This document shows, in pieces, positions 29,527 to 38,168 of a stretch of 64,000 nt of DNA. Made by a program: the position numbers and the translations under genes. Position 1 is the stretch's first letter; each line of letters starts with the position of its first letter. The notes under the pieces are model-generated. The model was not told the origin of the DNA and did no database searches. It saw nothing but the letters and a program-made list of their open reading frames with translations. Source of the DNA: Amphibacillus jilinensis Y1 (GTDB lineage Bacteria > Bacillota > Bacilli > Bacillales > Amphibacillaceae); contig NZ_AMWI01000057.1 of the NCBI RefSeq assembly GCF_000306965.1, positions 1 to 64,000 on the forward strand. The letters are read 5' to 3'.

Positions 29527-29745
29527 ATGAAAAAAGTCTCAATTGCTTTGTTAGCTAGCTTTCTACTATTAGCCAGTAGTCAATTCATTTTTGCAGATCA
29601 AGAGGAGGAAAACAATTTGGATTGGCATCGTGAACGTATGTCATCTGTTCATCCTGAATGGTCTAACGAGGATATTGATGAGAGATTGGAAACTTGTCAC
29701 GGTCGTGAACGTTCCTCAAATATTAATCAACGACCATCTAATTAA
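29527..29745 (+). CDS. Small exported protein
   Basis: 72 residues. MKKVSIALLASFLLLASSQFI is a clear signal peptide, with cleavage probably after FIFA (residues 21-24). The mature part of about 48 residues is charged and has WHRERMSSVHPEWSNEDIDE and a single Cys in ETCHGRE. An AAAAAGGAGTG site lies before the ATG, and a hairpin follows the stop. It is transcribed divergently from the two-component genes. It loosely resembles short secreted bacillar proteins ending in a TCHG-like motif. Function unknown. Confidence 0.75.
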   Translation: MKKVSIALLASFLLLASSQFIFADQEEENNLDWHRERMSSVHPEWSNEDIDERLETCHGRERSSNINQRPSN

Positions 29746-29777
29746 CATACACAATAATAAGCGTGATCTGGACCTAT

Positions 29778-29812
29778 AAGACCAGTGGCATCCGTCACTG
29801 GTCTTATTATTG
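29778..29812 (+). terminator. Terminator after the small exported protein gene
   Basis: A 10-bp perfect stem, AAGACCAGTG with CACTGGTCTT (29778-29787 with 29796-29805), is followed by ATTATTGTT. Confidence 0.75.
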
Positions 29813-29853
29813 TTCTAACAATCCCTATTAATCCCCTATCATAAAACGAACTC

Positions 29854-30040
29854 TCAAAATGTAAGATCATACGATAACGATCGTTCCAAATAACTTATGT
29901 AGCCATATGCGAAACGGCTCAAAGCGCTAATCTTTTTGTTGATGCCCTCAATTCGTCCATTGCTGTATGGATAGCTGAAGGCCGTGCCTGCGAAAAGCAC
30001 ATCACTGGATAACCAAACACATTTCTAAAATCGGAGAAAT
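29854..30040 (-). pseudogene. C-terminal remnant of an ISL3-type transposase
   Basis: The minus strand translates to a short open end containing AFSYPYSNGRIEGINKKI and then RFAYGYISYL before a TGA at 29854-29856. The YSNGRIEGINKKI...FAYGY text is the C-terminal hallmark of ISL3-family DDE transposases. No start, no N-terminal domain and no inverted repeats were found, so only a fragment of about 60 codons remains. It marks past IS activity at the edge of the island. Confidence 0.8.
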
Positions 30041-30131
30041 AGAAATGACGCTAGCGAAAAGACTACCCTCATTTCACAAACGCGGAAATTGAGAATTTTC
30101 TGCACCAACGTCAAATAGTATACAACTATAT

Positions 30132-30171
30132 AAAAAAGCCAGTCACGTTCCCAACGTTTACCAGCTTTTTA
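30132..30171 (-). terminator. Terminator after yabR
   Basis: AAAAAGC/GCTTTTT arms with an inner ACGTT/AACGT pairing, followed by T on the minus strand. About 90 nt separate it from the yabR stop. Confidence 0.65.
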
Positions 30172-30257
30172 AACTTAATCTGATTCTATATAAAAAATAT
30201 CGGTTATAAATGCACGCATGTCACTATAATATCAATACCACTAAATGAGACAGCAAG

Positions 30258-30668
30258 TTAGCCTTTTTTAGCACCTCGACCTCCACGCTTTGATTCAGTG
30301 TGCTTACGTAATGAAGCTAGGCGATCTTCAGAATCCTTTAAAAAGCGATTCATTTTCGCTTCAAAATTCTCTGTACGATCTCGGTTTGGCTTCGGTTGAC
30401 TAGTATTTGTCTTCCGGCGACCTTGATTCGGATTATCTTTCGCTTTCTTAATAGACAACCCTATTTTTCCATCGTTTTCTACATTAATGACCTTAACTGT
30501 GACTTCATCTCCAACAGATAAGTGCTCATTAATATCTTTCACATAATTATCAGCAACTTCACTAATATGAACGAGGCCTGTCTTTCCTTCAGGTAATTCA
30601 ACAAACGCTCCAAAATTAGTTATTCCTGTTACCTTACCCTGCAACTTGCTGCCTACTTCGATTGACAT
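30258..30668 (-). CDS. yabR: S1-domain RNA-binding protein (YabR / general stress protein 13 type)
   Basis: 136 residues. An S1 domain fills residues 1-75, with KLQGKVTGITNFGAFVELPEGKTG, LVHISEVADNYV and VGDEVTVKVINV. A basic, low-complexity tail follows. In B. subtilis it is found between divIC and the spoIIE tRNA cluster; here the island begins just beyond it. A ribosome-associated role is inferred from the family. Confidence 0.92.
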   Translation of the reverse strand: MSIEVGSKLQGKVTGITNFGAFVELPEGKTGLVHISEVADNYVKDINEHLSVGDEVTVKVINVENDGKIGLSIKKAKDNPNQGRRKTNTSQPKPNRDRTENFEAKMNRFLKDSEDRLASLRKHTESKRGGRGAKKG

Positions 30669-30744
30669 AAAAAAAATGCTCCTCCTTAAGAATTAAAAAA
30701 AGATATACTTCTTCCTACATTATAGCTAAGCAACAAAAACAATG

Positions 30745-31125
30745 TCAATAAGCAGGCTCCTCTTCTGTTAGTTTAAAGACAATTTCTCCTTCATCTGTGA
30801 AGAAATAATTTGTTTTTGCTATACGAAGTACATAAGATTCATCTTCTAGTAAATTTATCTCTTCTAATAATGACTGTTCTTCTACTTTTAAAGTGCGTAT
30901 TTCTTGTTCTAACTCTTCATATTGGGACTGCTTTTCAGCGTATAATGCCCTTTGATTTATATGGTAAGTAAATAGTGTAAAGAAGGTGAGCACAGTCACA
31001 ATAGCAAATAGCGTCAAACGCCTACGTAAAAGACGCTTTCTCTTTCGCTGTCGTTCCACATGAGCATCATATTGATTCATATACGTAGAATTAATTCTAG
31101 TTACTTTATGTTGACGTCTACCCAT
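30745..31125 (-). CDS. divIC: Cell division protein DivIC
   Basis: Bitopic divisome protein of 126 residues. The basic cytoplasmic N-terminus contains RQRKRKRLLRRRLTLF. One membrane helix (about 36-56) and a leucine-zipper coiled coil follow (QYEELEQEIRTLKVEEQSLL), with the conserved IAKTNYFFTDEGEIVFKL near the end. It would act with FtsL and DivIB at the septum. Confidence 0.93.
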   Translation of the reverse strand: MGRRQHKVTRINSTYMNQYDAHVERQRKRKRLLRRRLTLFAIVTVLTFFTLFTYHINQRALYAEKQSQYEELEQEIRTLKVEEQSLLEEINLLEDESYVLRIAKTNYFFTDEGEIVFKLTEEEPAY

Positions 31126-31173
31126 CGCTTGACACCTCCTTTACGTATTATACCAGTTATCTTATTAAATAAT

Positions 31174-31740
31174 TCAAGGCTTTCTTTTATTAATAATATT
31201 CTCTATTTTACTATAGATTCCTGCCATTGAAACTAAGTATTTTCTCACATTTTTCGGCAATAACCGATAAATGAGTCTTATTACCCAAACAATTGGTCTG
31301 ACTAAAATAAAAAGTAATCTTTTACCAAACAAATAAATAAATCCTATGACCGCCATAGCGATTTGATAACAAATGATTAATGGTTTTAGAACCATAATGT
31401 AGATCATCTGTTTAATAATATAAATAAGTTGGCAAACGATCATGATCACACGTTCTAATAAAGATTGATAAAATGTGCGACAGCGGGAGCAGTAGATCCA
31501 AAAACCAAACATAATTGTAAAAATAAAATATAAGTGGACTTGTCCATTATTTATTTTCACAAGACAAAAAAATACGATTAACGCTTGGATAAGCCAAAAT
31601 AACAACTGAAACAGGAAACTTAACATCATATTCCCATTAAATCTCCCTATTAAACGCTCATTTGTATCGAACATAGCTCCTAAATAAATGCCAATGATCA
31701 TCATAGCAATGAATGATAAAAATTGGATATCAATACTCAT
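31174..31740 (-). CDS. yabQ: Spore cortex protein YabQ
   Basis: 188 residues with about four hydrophobic segments followed by a basic tail. The position between yabP and divIC, the 4-nt overlap with yabP and the N-terminal pattern IDIQFLSFIAMMIIGIYLG support the call. B. subtilis YabQ sits in the forespore membrane and is needed for cortex formation. Confidence 0.88.
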   Translation of the reverse strand: MSIDIQFLSFIAMMIIGIYLGAMFDTNERLIGRFNGNMMLSFLFQLLFWLIQALIVFFCLVKINNGQVHLYFIFTIMFGFWIYCSRCRTFYQSLLERVIMIVCQLIYIIKQMIYIMVLKPLIICYQIAMAVIGFIYLFGKRLLFILVRPIVWVIRLIYRLLPKNVRKYLVSMAGIYSKIENIINKRKP

Positions 31741-32039
31741 TTGAATAGCTTTCCTAAAAAGCCTTTCGATTGATCATGCTGGTGATCATCTAAATAGGAG
31801 AAGTCCATTAACTTCCCTTTGATTTCCACCTTACCTTGCGTCACATCAAGCGTCTTAATTTGCAAATTTTCCCCTCTAATCATTAAATAGCCCAAGACGG
31901 TTTCTAATAAAAATTCTTCATTGTCAAAACTATCAACTTCTTTTACACCAGATATTTCAATCATTCGACGATTGCGAACTTTGACTTCATGCTCAGTAGC
32001 TTGCGTTGGGGCTGAGTAATGGTTCGTTTCTTGGATCAT
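31737..32039 (-). CDS. yabP: Sporulation protein YabP
   Basis: 100 residues with the YabP/YqfC-type core RRMIEISGVKEVDSFDNEEFLLET and GYLMIRGENLQIKTLDVTQG, then VEIKGKLMDFSYLDD. It overlaps yabQ by 4 nt. It is a sigma-E-dependent spore protein in B. subtilis with no established biochemical activity. Confidence 0.93.
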   Translation of the reverse strand: MIQETNHYSAPTQATEHEVKVRNRRMIEISGVKEVDSFDNEEFLLETVLGYLMIRGENLQIKTLDVTQGKVEIKGKLMDFSYLDDHQHDQSKGFLGKLFK

Positions 32040-32107
32040 TTATATTCCCTCCTTTAATCACTAGTATGATATGTAAGGAGGGCGCTCGATAGAACTATTA
32101 TTATTGA

Positions 32108-32371
32108 CTATTCTTTGTTTATGGGTTCCTCTTTCACAATCGAATAAAGCGTTGAAGCTTCATCCTTTCTCACCACGTCTTTTGTGGAGTCAACTTTAAT
32201 CGTTACATGTTTTTGGCCGAACTTAATGACCAATTCATCATCTACTGCTACATTTGACGATGCCTTTGCTGGATTACCATTAATCGTAATGCGCCCTTGA
32301 TCTGCAACTTGCTTAGCTAATGTACGTCTTTTGATTAATCGGGAAATCTTTAGAAATTTATCAAGTCTCAT
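32108..32371 (-). CDS. rqcP: S4-domain RNA-binding protein RqcP (YabO)
   Basis: 87 residues dominated by one S4 domain: MRLDKFLKISRLIKRRTLAK and VADQGRITINGNPAK. It is the ribosome quality control factor that helps RqcH add alanine tails on stalled 50S subunits. It overlaps yabN by 11 nt, as in other bacilli. Confidence 0.93.
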   Translation of the reverse strand: MRLDKFLKISRLIKRRTLAKQVADQGRITINGNPAKASSNVAVDDELVIKFGQKHVTIKVDSTKDVVRKDEASTLYSIVKEEPINKE

Positions 32372-33827
32372 CTGTCATCCTCCTCTTTGCTTCTTCCCAT
32401 AAATGATCTAATTCTTCAATTGACATATTACCCCATTCACTTCCGGATGCTAGCACCTTGCGTTCTATATATTGAAAGCGCTTGGTGAATTTAATATTGG
32501 TTTGGCTTAACGCTAAATCACTATTAACTTTATAGTAACGCGCCAAGTTAATGATCGCAAAAATAAGATCTCCAAACTCTGCTTCTATCTCAACTAATTG
32601 CCCACTCTCGACCGCTTGCTTTACTTCCTCTATTTCCTCTAATATTTTAAGCCAGATGTCCTCAGGATTGTCCCAATCAAAACCTACTTTAGCTGCTTCT
32701 TTTTGGATAGCCTCAGCCTTTACTATAGTTGGTGCTGATTGCGGAATACGATCGAGAAGAGAATCGATCGTCTGGTCCGCTTTCTCTTCAGCTTTTATAG
32801 CTTGCCAATTGGCAATCACGGTCTCAGTGTCTTCTGCTTTTGCATCACCAAAAACATGAGGATGGCGACGAATCATTTTATCCGTAATCGAACGAATCAC
32901 ATCATCAACAGTGAAGTACCCGTGATCCTCCCCTATTTGACTATGTAACATAACTTGCAGGAGGATATCGCCTAGCTCTTCAATGATATGGTGATCATCC
33001 TCTTGATTAATGGCATCAATCAATTCATATACCTCTTCTATTAAATAACGGCGAAGACTTTCATGTGTTTGCTCCTTATCCCAAGGACAACCACTTGAAC
33101 CACGTAAAACAGCTATAATTTCGCGAAGTCGATTGAATTGATGGTTTAGTACTTCTTTTTTAGCTGGTTGCACATAAACACTAGTGAGATTACTTAATTC
33201 TACACACTGATCTAGCCTGACTAGCGGGATCGTTTCAACTTCAGCTTTTGAACTCCCAACTGATTTAATAATCACTACCGGGTGATCGGTTTGCAAATCT
33301 TCCAGCAGAGTTAATTTTAATTCTGAAGCAATCATTTTGTCATAAACCTGACAGAAAATAAGATGTTGGGTATAGTTAATTTGACTACGCTCAAAACTCG
33401 TCGCATCTAAAAATTGAAACCCTTCAATTGGATCAATTTGTATAGCAGTAAATAAGGCATCTAAATAACTCTGACCACCAACAATATCAATGTTAACTTC
33501 GTCCTGTTCAAGTAATAATTGGACCGTTCGTTCGGCTAACATCGGATGACCAGGTACCGCATATAGAATATGTTTGTTGTGCTTCGCTTGTTTGAGCAAT
33601 TGCTCGACAATCGCTACATATACATCTTCAAACTGCTCGTGTTGTTTGTAGATAGGGTCAAATGAGGTGAAGTTGACACCCTGCTTCGCTAATGATTCTA
33701 GCACAGGATGATCGTTTGTCCGCACAAACAAAGGAACCTCTGCATTAATTAATTTATGATAAAGTCCGATTGTCAGTTGATCGAGGTCTCCTGCGCCTAG
33801 TCCAACCACTTCAATTTTTATGCTCAT
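32361..33827 (-). CDS. yabN: MazG nucleotide pyrophosphohydrolase with N-terminal methylase-like domain (YabN)
   Basis: 488 residues in two parts. Residues 1-220 resemble tetrapyrrole (SAM-dependent) methylases (EVVGLGAGDLDQLT, ILYAVPGHPMLAERTV). The rest is a tandem MazG region with GCPWDKEQTHESLRRYLIEE and EELGDILLQVMLH, whose Glu/Asp residues bind Mg. It is thought to clear non-canonical NTPs. The fusion is usual for Bacillus YabN. Confidence 0.93.
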   Translation of the reverse strand: MSIKIEVVGLGAGDLDQLTIGLYHKLINAEVPLFVRTNDHPVLESLAKQGVNFTSFDPIYKQHEQFEDVYVAIVEQLLKQAKHNKHILYAVPGHPMLAERTVQLLLEQDEVNIDIVGGQSYLDALFTAIQIDPIEGFQFLDATSFERSQINYTQHLIFCQVYDKMIASELKLTLLEDLQTDHPVVIIKSVGSSKAEVETIPLVRLDQCVELSNLTSVYVQPAKKEVLNHQFNRLREIIAVLRGSSGCPWDKEQTHESLRRYLIEEVYELIDAINQEDDHHIIEELGDILLQVMLHSQIGEDHGYFTVDDVIRSITDKMIRRHPHVFGDAKAEDTETVIANWQAIKAEEKADQTIDSLLDRIPQSAPTIVKAEAIQKEAAKVGFDWDNPEDIWLKILEEIEEVKQAVESGQLVEIEAEFGDLIFAIINLARYYKVNSDLALSQTNIKFTKRFQYIERKVLASGSEWGNMSIEELDHLWEEAKRRMTDET

Positions 33828-33832
33828 CTTTC

Positions 33833-35401
33833 TCAGCCTTTCTTTAAAAATCGTTTTAACGGTAACACATCAAGCTCTTGATCAGTAAAAGCACCTTGCT
33901 TAGTTAAAGCCTTGAAATAAACAAATACGCCTAGTATTACAAATAGCAAAATATAAAGAAACTGTCCTGATCGTGGCAGTACACTGAATAAAGGATTAAT
34001 CAATCGATTTAAACCGAACACGACAACGATCATCAATATTAACGATAGGCTAAAGCTTTTCCATGGAATATCAATAAGCTTTTGATGGGGGATAGCTTTT
34101 TTTAACTGAATGAGATTTAGCCCCAATACCACAACGGTTGCTATAACTGTTGCTAACGCTGCTCCCGAGATATCGATTACTGGTATAAATAATAAATTAA
34201 GCAACAATTTCACAACAACACCAACTAAAACAAATAAGGCTGTACGGAAAATATGATCTAACCCTTGTAAAATCGCCGCTGTTGAAATAGCTAACGATGC
34301 AAAAATAATCGTTAACATAAAAAGTTGCAAACTGAATGTACCCGTATTCTCTAAAAAAAGTACGCTGTTTATTTCTGGAAAAAGAACAATTAGTCCAGCT
34401 GTTGCAGCACTAGCAAGATATAAGGTGAAGCGCCATGTACTAGAAATATAACTCGAAAACCGCTCTTGATCCTTTGACAACCGAGCTTTTGTTACAGAGG
34501 GTATTAAAGCTAATGTTAATGATGAAGCAATAACAATACCTAACTGTGCAAGGGGTTGACCACGATCCAAAATACCCTTTAATGTTTGTGCTTCATGTAA
34601 AGAAATACCTGCATCAACTAATTGTGGTACAAGTGTAAGTGCATCAATAAATTGAAGCAGTAACAATAACATATGATTAACGGCCATCACTATTCCATAA
34701 CCAATAATGGTCGAAAATACATGTCGTGCACTAGTGCTTATTTCCTTTTCAACCGGCTGTTTATCAGGATAACGTTTTTTATAAATTAATAATATAATCA
34801 CAGCACCCATAGCACCACTTATCGATGCAAGTGCAGCCCCTGTTCCAACGTCGTAAAGAGAGCGGTTAAATTGAGTAATAAAAGCAGCCGCTCCAATGAT
34901 CAAACTCACGCGAATGACTTGCTCAACAACTTGCGAAGCAGCTGTAGGAACCATATTATTTTCCCCTTGAAACTGCCCTCTTAAACTCGAGATAAATGGT
35001 GTAAGTAAAAAAACGCATCCACTCACTTTAATTGCATTCGTCAAACCTTGATCTCCCATCGCTTGAGCAATTATCGGAGCAAGGATATAAATGACAGCAA
35101 AAATCGTTAGAGAAAAAAAAGCAAGTTGAATGAAAATCAATCGTTTAAGCTTTTTTGGTAAATGGCCTGTATAATTTGTGACTAAGCGCGAAATTGCTGC
35201 CGGGAAACCATATAAAGCTAAAACAGTCGCCGTTCCAATAAACGGGTAGATTTGTTGGTAAACATAAAAGCCCACATCTCCGGTAATATTTTGCAAAGGA
35301 ATACGATAACCTGCGCTTAATACTTTGCTAAGTAATCCAGCATAAGTTAGTAAAAAGGCACCTCGAAAAAGCTGGCGCCGTTCTATAAATTTTTCATCCA
35401 T
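33833..35401 (-). CDS. yabM: Polysaccharide/lipid flippase, MATE-like (YabM, SpoVB family)
   Basis: 522 residues with about fourteen membrane helices. The SpoVB/YabM start is seen in RGAFLLTYAGLLSKVLSAGYRI, followed by PLQNITGDVGFYVYQQIYP. It belongs to the MOP superfamily, which flips undecaprenyl-linked precursors. It lies 6 nt upstream of yabN. In B. subtilis spoVT is its next neighbour; here ptsG and glcT intervene. Confidence 0.9.
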   Translation of the reverse strand: MDEKFIERRQLFRGAFLLTYAGLLSKVLSAGYRIPLQNITGDVGFYVYQQIYPFIGTATVLALYGFPAAISRLVTNYTGHLPKKLKRLIFIQLAFFSLTIFAVIYILAPIIAQAMGDQGLTNAIKVSGCVFLLTPFISSLRGQFQGENNMVPTAASQVVEQVIRVSLIIGAAAFITQFNRSLYDVGTGAALASISGAMGAVIILLIYKKRYPDKQPVEKEISTSARHVFSTIIGYGIVMAVNHMLLLLLQFIDALTLVPQLVDAGISLHEAQTLKGILDRGQPLAQLGIVIASSLTLALIPSVTKARLSKDQERFSSYISSTWRFTLYLASAATAGLIVLFPEINSVLFLENTGTFSLQLFMLTIIFASLAISTAAILQGLDHIFRTALFVLVGVVVKLLLNLLFIPVIDISGAALATVIATVVVLGLNLIQLKKAIPHQKLIDIPWKSFSLSLILMIVVVFGLNRLINPLFSVLPRSGQFLYILLFVILGVFVYFKALTKQGAFTDQELDVLPLKRFLKKG

Positions 35402-35648
35402 AATAAAAGAACCTTCCTAGCTTTACAATTGACTTCATTATAGCACACGATGATTTGAAAAACTTAGCTTATATTCACTTGCATCCCGAAAAGCCATTAC
35501 CCAGCCTTTAAATAGCTAATATTTAACAAACTATTGGTAACGCTAAGATTACGATATAGAAACGAGGGAAATAACGGAACATCTTGTAGAAAAGCGCAAA
35601 CCTTAGCCATGTATTCTATTGTTTTCTATAACACAAGTCAAGCCTGCG
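35402..35648. other. Gene-free stretch upstream of yabM
   Basis: No open frame with a ribosome site or recognisable product was seen. The stretch is AT-rich close to yabM, where the promoter should lie, and then runs into repeat copy D. Confidence 0.5.
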
Positions 35649-35790
35649 TATAAAACGCCCCTTCAACCATTGGGCCTTCTCATACTTCTCCTACTGGGTG
35701 ATCGCTGATTGGATCAGGAGAATGGCTCCCGTCTAAATCGATTTGCTCTACCTTCTAGTTTGAGGCGGGCGTCTAACAGACAGTTATAAC
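35649..35790 (+). repeat. Two-hairpin intergenic repeat, copy D
   Basis: A plus-oriented, nearly full copy. It starts TATAAAACGCCCCTTCAACC and contains TTGGATCAGGAGAATGGCTC. The second hairpin's 3' arm, TTTGAGGCGGGCGTCTAAC, is intact, and the tail is CAGACAGTTATAAC. It lies between yabM and the ptsG terminator. Confidence 0.75.
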
Positions 35791-35804
35791 AACTTGTCTT
35801 AACA

Positions 35805-35838
35805 AAGAAAACCTTGTACACATATGTGCACAAGGTCA
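35805..35838 (-). terminator. Terminator after ptsG
   Basis: A 12-bp stem with one G-U pair (35811-35822 with 35825-35836) is followed by TTTTCTTTG on the minus strand, 30 nt after the ptsG stop. Confidence 0.85.
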
Positions 35839-35867
35839 AATTTGATATACTGAATGGCTAACAATCA

Positions 35868-37895
35868 CTATCTAAGTGCAACAAACTCGGCTTGATTCAT
35901 TTCAATCTCACCTTGTTGTACTTCTACCGTTTTTCCTTCTTCCAAGTTTGTGAAAATAATTGGTGTTACGGTTGAAGTAGCGTGCTCACTAATGTAGTCT
36001 AAGTCAATTTCCATTAGTAAATCACCTTTTTTCACGGTTTGGCCTTCTTCAGCAACTTGAGTGAAACCATTACCTTCAAGTTTTACTGTATCAATACCTA
36101 TATGAATCAGAATCTCTAAGCCATTATCTGCTTGAATGCCAATGGCATGTTTTGTCGGGAAAATATTGAGAATTTTACCGTCAACTGGCGAAACGACTTT
36201 ACCTTCCGTTGGCTTGATTGCAAAACCGTCACCCATCATTTTTTGAGAAAAGACTTGGTCTGGCACTTCTTCAATAGACAATGCTTCACCAGTCATTGGA
36301 CTTGTCATATCAATGGAATCAACAGAAACCGCTTCTTGTTTGATCTCTTCCCCTGATTTTTCTTGTTTACGAGGCGCCTTACCATCGATAATATCTTGCA
36401 TTTGTCCACGGATCGTATCAGATACTGGTCCGTATATCGCCTGAATGTTATTACCAACTTCCATAACTCCTGAAGCACCCAATTTTTTTAGGCGGTTCTT
36501 ATCAACATTTTTAACATCGGCCACACTCACACGAAGACGGGTAATACATGCATCAAGGTTGGTAATATTATCTTTGCCGCCCATCGCTTCCAAGATATTA
36601 TATGGACGATCATCACTAGAACCCGTATTGTCGTCACCATCATCTTCTGCTTCATCTTCACGGCCAGGCGTTGCTAAGTTAAATTTCAGAATCGCCCAGC
36701 GGAAACCAAAGTAATAGATCACACTGAAGATGAGACCAATAATGATCACCCACCACCAAGCTGTTCGGTTAGGCATCACACCGAATAGAAGGAAATCAAT
36801 TAAACCACCAGAGAATGTCATCCCGATTCTAACATTTAAAATATGCATCATCATAAATGATAATCCAGCGAAAATCGTATGGATACCGAATAAGAGCGGT
36901 GCCACAAATAAGAATGAAAATTCTAGTGGTTCGGTTATCCCTGTTAAAAAAGAAGTTAATGCTGCCGAAGCCATAATCCCTCCAACCAGTTTCTTTTTTT
37001 CTGGCCTAGCAGTATGATAAATCGCCAAGGCTGCAGCCGGAAGACCAAACATCATAAACGGGAATTTACCGGTCATAAAGCTACCTGCTGTAAAGTCAAC
37101 GCCATCGCGTAATTGCTCGAAGAAAATTCTTTGATCACCACGGAAAATATCACCGGCCTCATTAACATACTCACCAAATTCAAACCAGAATGGTGAATAA
37201 AAAATATGATGTAAGCCAAACGGAATTAATGCACGTTCAATAATTCCGAATATGAACGTTGATATCGTTCGATTCGTATCAAGCATAAAATGAGATAGTG
37301 CATTGAGTCCATCTTGTGCAAATGGCCATACAAGAACCATGATCATCCCTAAAATCAAAGAACTAAACGCGGTAATAATAGGTACAAAGCGCTTCCCAGC
37401 AAAAAAGCCAAGAAATTGTGGTAATTCAATTTTAAAGAAACGATTATACATATAGGCTGCAAGTATACCTACAATAATACCTCCAAATACACCTGTTTGA
37501 AGTGTATCAATGCCCAATATTTGTGCATAAGCTGGATTATCTTCAGCCATTTCTGGTGTTACACCTGCAAACACACCCATGGTTACATTCATAATTAAGT
37601 AACCAATAATAGCTGCAAGTCCAGCCACACCATCACCCTTAGCTAAACCAATAGCCACACCAACTGCAAACAGTAATGGTAAATTATCAAACACAACGCC
37701 ACCAGATTCCTCCATGACTTGAAGAATAGTTAATACAACCTCATTCTCAAACCATGGAAAGCGTTCAAGCCATTCATCTTGAGCAAAACTAGTACCAAAA
37801 GCAAGTAAAATACCTGCTGCTGGCAAAAGAGCTACCGGTAACATTAATGCTTTACCGACTTTTTGTAATGTACCAAAAAGATTTGATTTTCCCAT
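35868..37895 (-). CDS. ptsG: Glucose-type PTS permease EIICBA
   Basis: Imports and phosphorylates glucose or a related sugar. EIIC comes first (to about residue 400, roughly ten helices, with a KFPFMMFGLPAAALAIY-type segment). The EIIB domain follows, with the phospho-Cys in NLDACITRLRVSV near 450. A linker and EIIA come last, with the phospho-His in LIHIGIDTVKLEG near 600. An IIC-IIB-IIA order in 675 residues matches B. subtilis PtsG. GGAGGAATTAGG precedes the ATG. The leader carries an attenuator, and the upstream gene is a GlcT-type antiterminator. Confidence 0.93.
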   Translation of the reverse strand: MGKSNLFGTLQKVGKALMLPVALLPAAGILLAFGTSFAQDEWLERFPWFENEVVLTILQVMEESGGVVFDNLPLLFAVGVAIGLAKGDGVAGLAAIIGYLIMNVTMGVFAGVTPEMAEDNPAYAQILGIDTLQTGVFGGIIVGILAAYMYNRFFKIELPQFLGFFAGKRFVPIITAFSSLILGMIMVLVWPFAQDGLNALSHFMLDTNRTISTFIFGIIERALIPFGLHHIFYSPFWFEFGEYVNEAGDIFRGDQRIFFEQLRDGVDFTAGSFMTGKFPFMMFGLPAAALAIYHTARPEKKKLVGGIMASAALTSFLTGITEPLEFSFLFVAPLLFGIHTIFAGLSFMMMHILNVRIGMTFSGGLIDFLLFGVMPNRTAWWWVIIIGLIFSVIYYFGFRWAILKFNLATPGREDEAEDDGDDNTGSSDDRPYNILEAMGGKDNITNLDACITRLRVSVADVKNVDKNRLKKLGASGVMEVGNNIQAIYGPVSDTIRGQMQDIIDGKAPRKQEKSGEEIKQEAVSVDSIDMTSPMTGEALSIEEVPDQVFSQKMMGDGFAIKPTEGKVVSPVDGKILNIFPTKHAIGIQADNGLEILIHIGIDTVKLEGNGFTQVAEEGQTVKKGDLLMEIDLDYISEHATSTVTPIIFTNLEEGKTVEVQQGEIEMNQAEFVALR

Positions 37896-37989
37896 CCTAA
37901 TTCCTCCTTTATCAGTTATACATCAACTTAGTCTGCGTCATTAAACAAAAAATATAAGGGCTGATACAGTTCATCGATCACATGCCATT

Positions 37990-38025
37990 AAAAAAGTTCG
38001 CAATCGCCTGCCTTTAGCGAATGTG
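37990..38025 (-). promoter_or_regulatory. Candidate antitermination (RAT) hairpin in the ptsG leader
   Basis: The minus strand has a short stem TTCGC/GCGAA (38017-38021 with 37997-38001) followed by six T (37990-37995), about 95 nt before ptsG. The loop holds TAAAGGCAGGC, resembling the GCAGGC part of known RAT targets of BglG/GlcT-type antiterminators. The exact RAT fold was not established. Confidence 0.55.
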
Positions 38026-38074
38026 TTCACTTTTCTTATACAAGTATTTTTAAATTTTATACTTTCTAACGTAC

Positions 38075-38147
38075 AAAAAAAGGCATGAGTAAGACAACTT
38101 TATGGTCAGTAGTAGCCTGCCTTTAAAGTTCTTCTTCACTCATGCCT
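38075..38147 (-). terminator. Long terminator after glcT
   Basis: A 10-bp outer stem (38081-38090 with 38138-38147) and a 7-bp inner stem AACTTTA/TAAAGTT (38096-38102 with 38124-38130) are followed by seven T on the minus strand. The loop contains the same TAAAGGCAGGC (38115-38125 in reverse) found in the ptsG leader hairpin. Confidence 0.8.
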
Positions 38148-38168
38148 GATCGAGTCAGTAACACGCAA

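Noticed and set aside
29836-29880. ATAAAACGAAC at 29840 resembling the start of the dispersed repeat
   Set aside because: The similarity stops after about 11 bases; neither hairpin nor tail follows, and this DNA is the 3' side of the transposase remnant.
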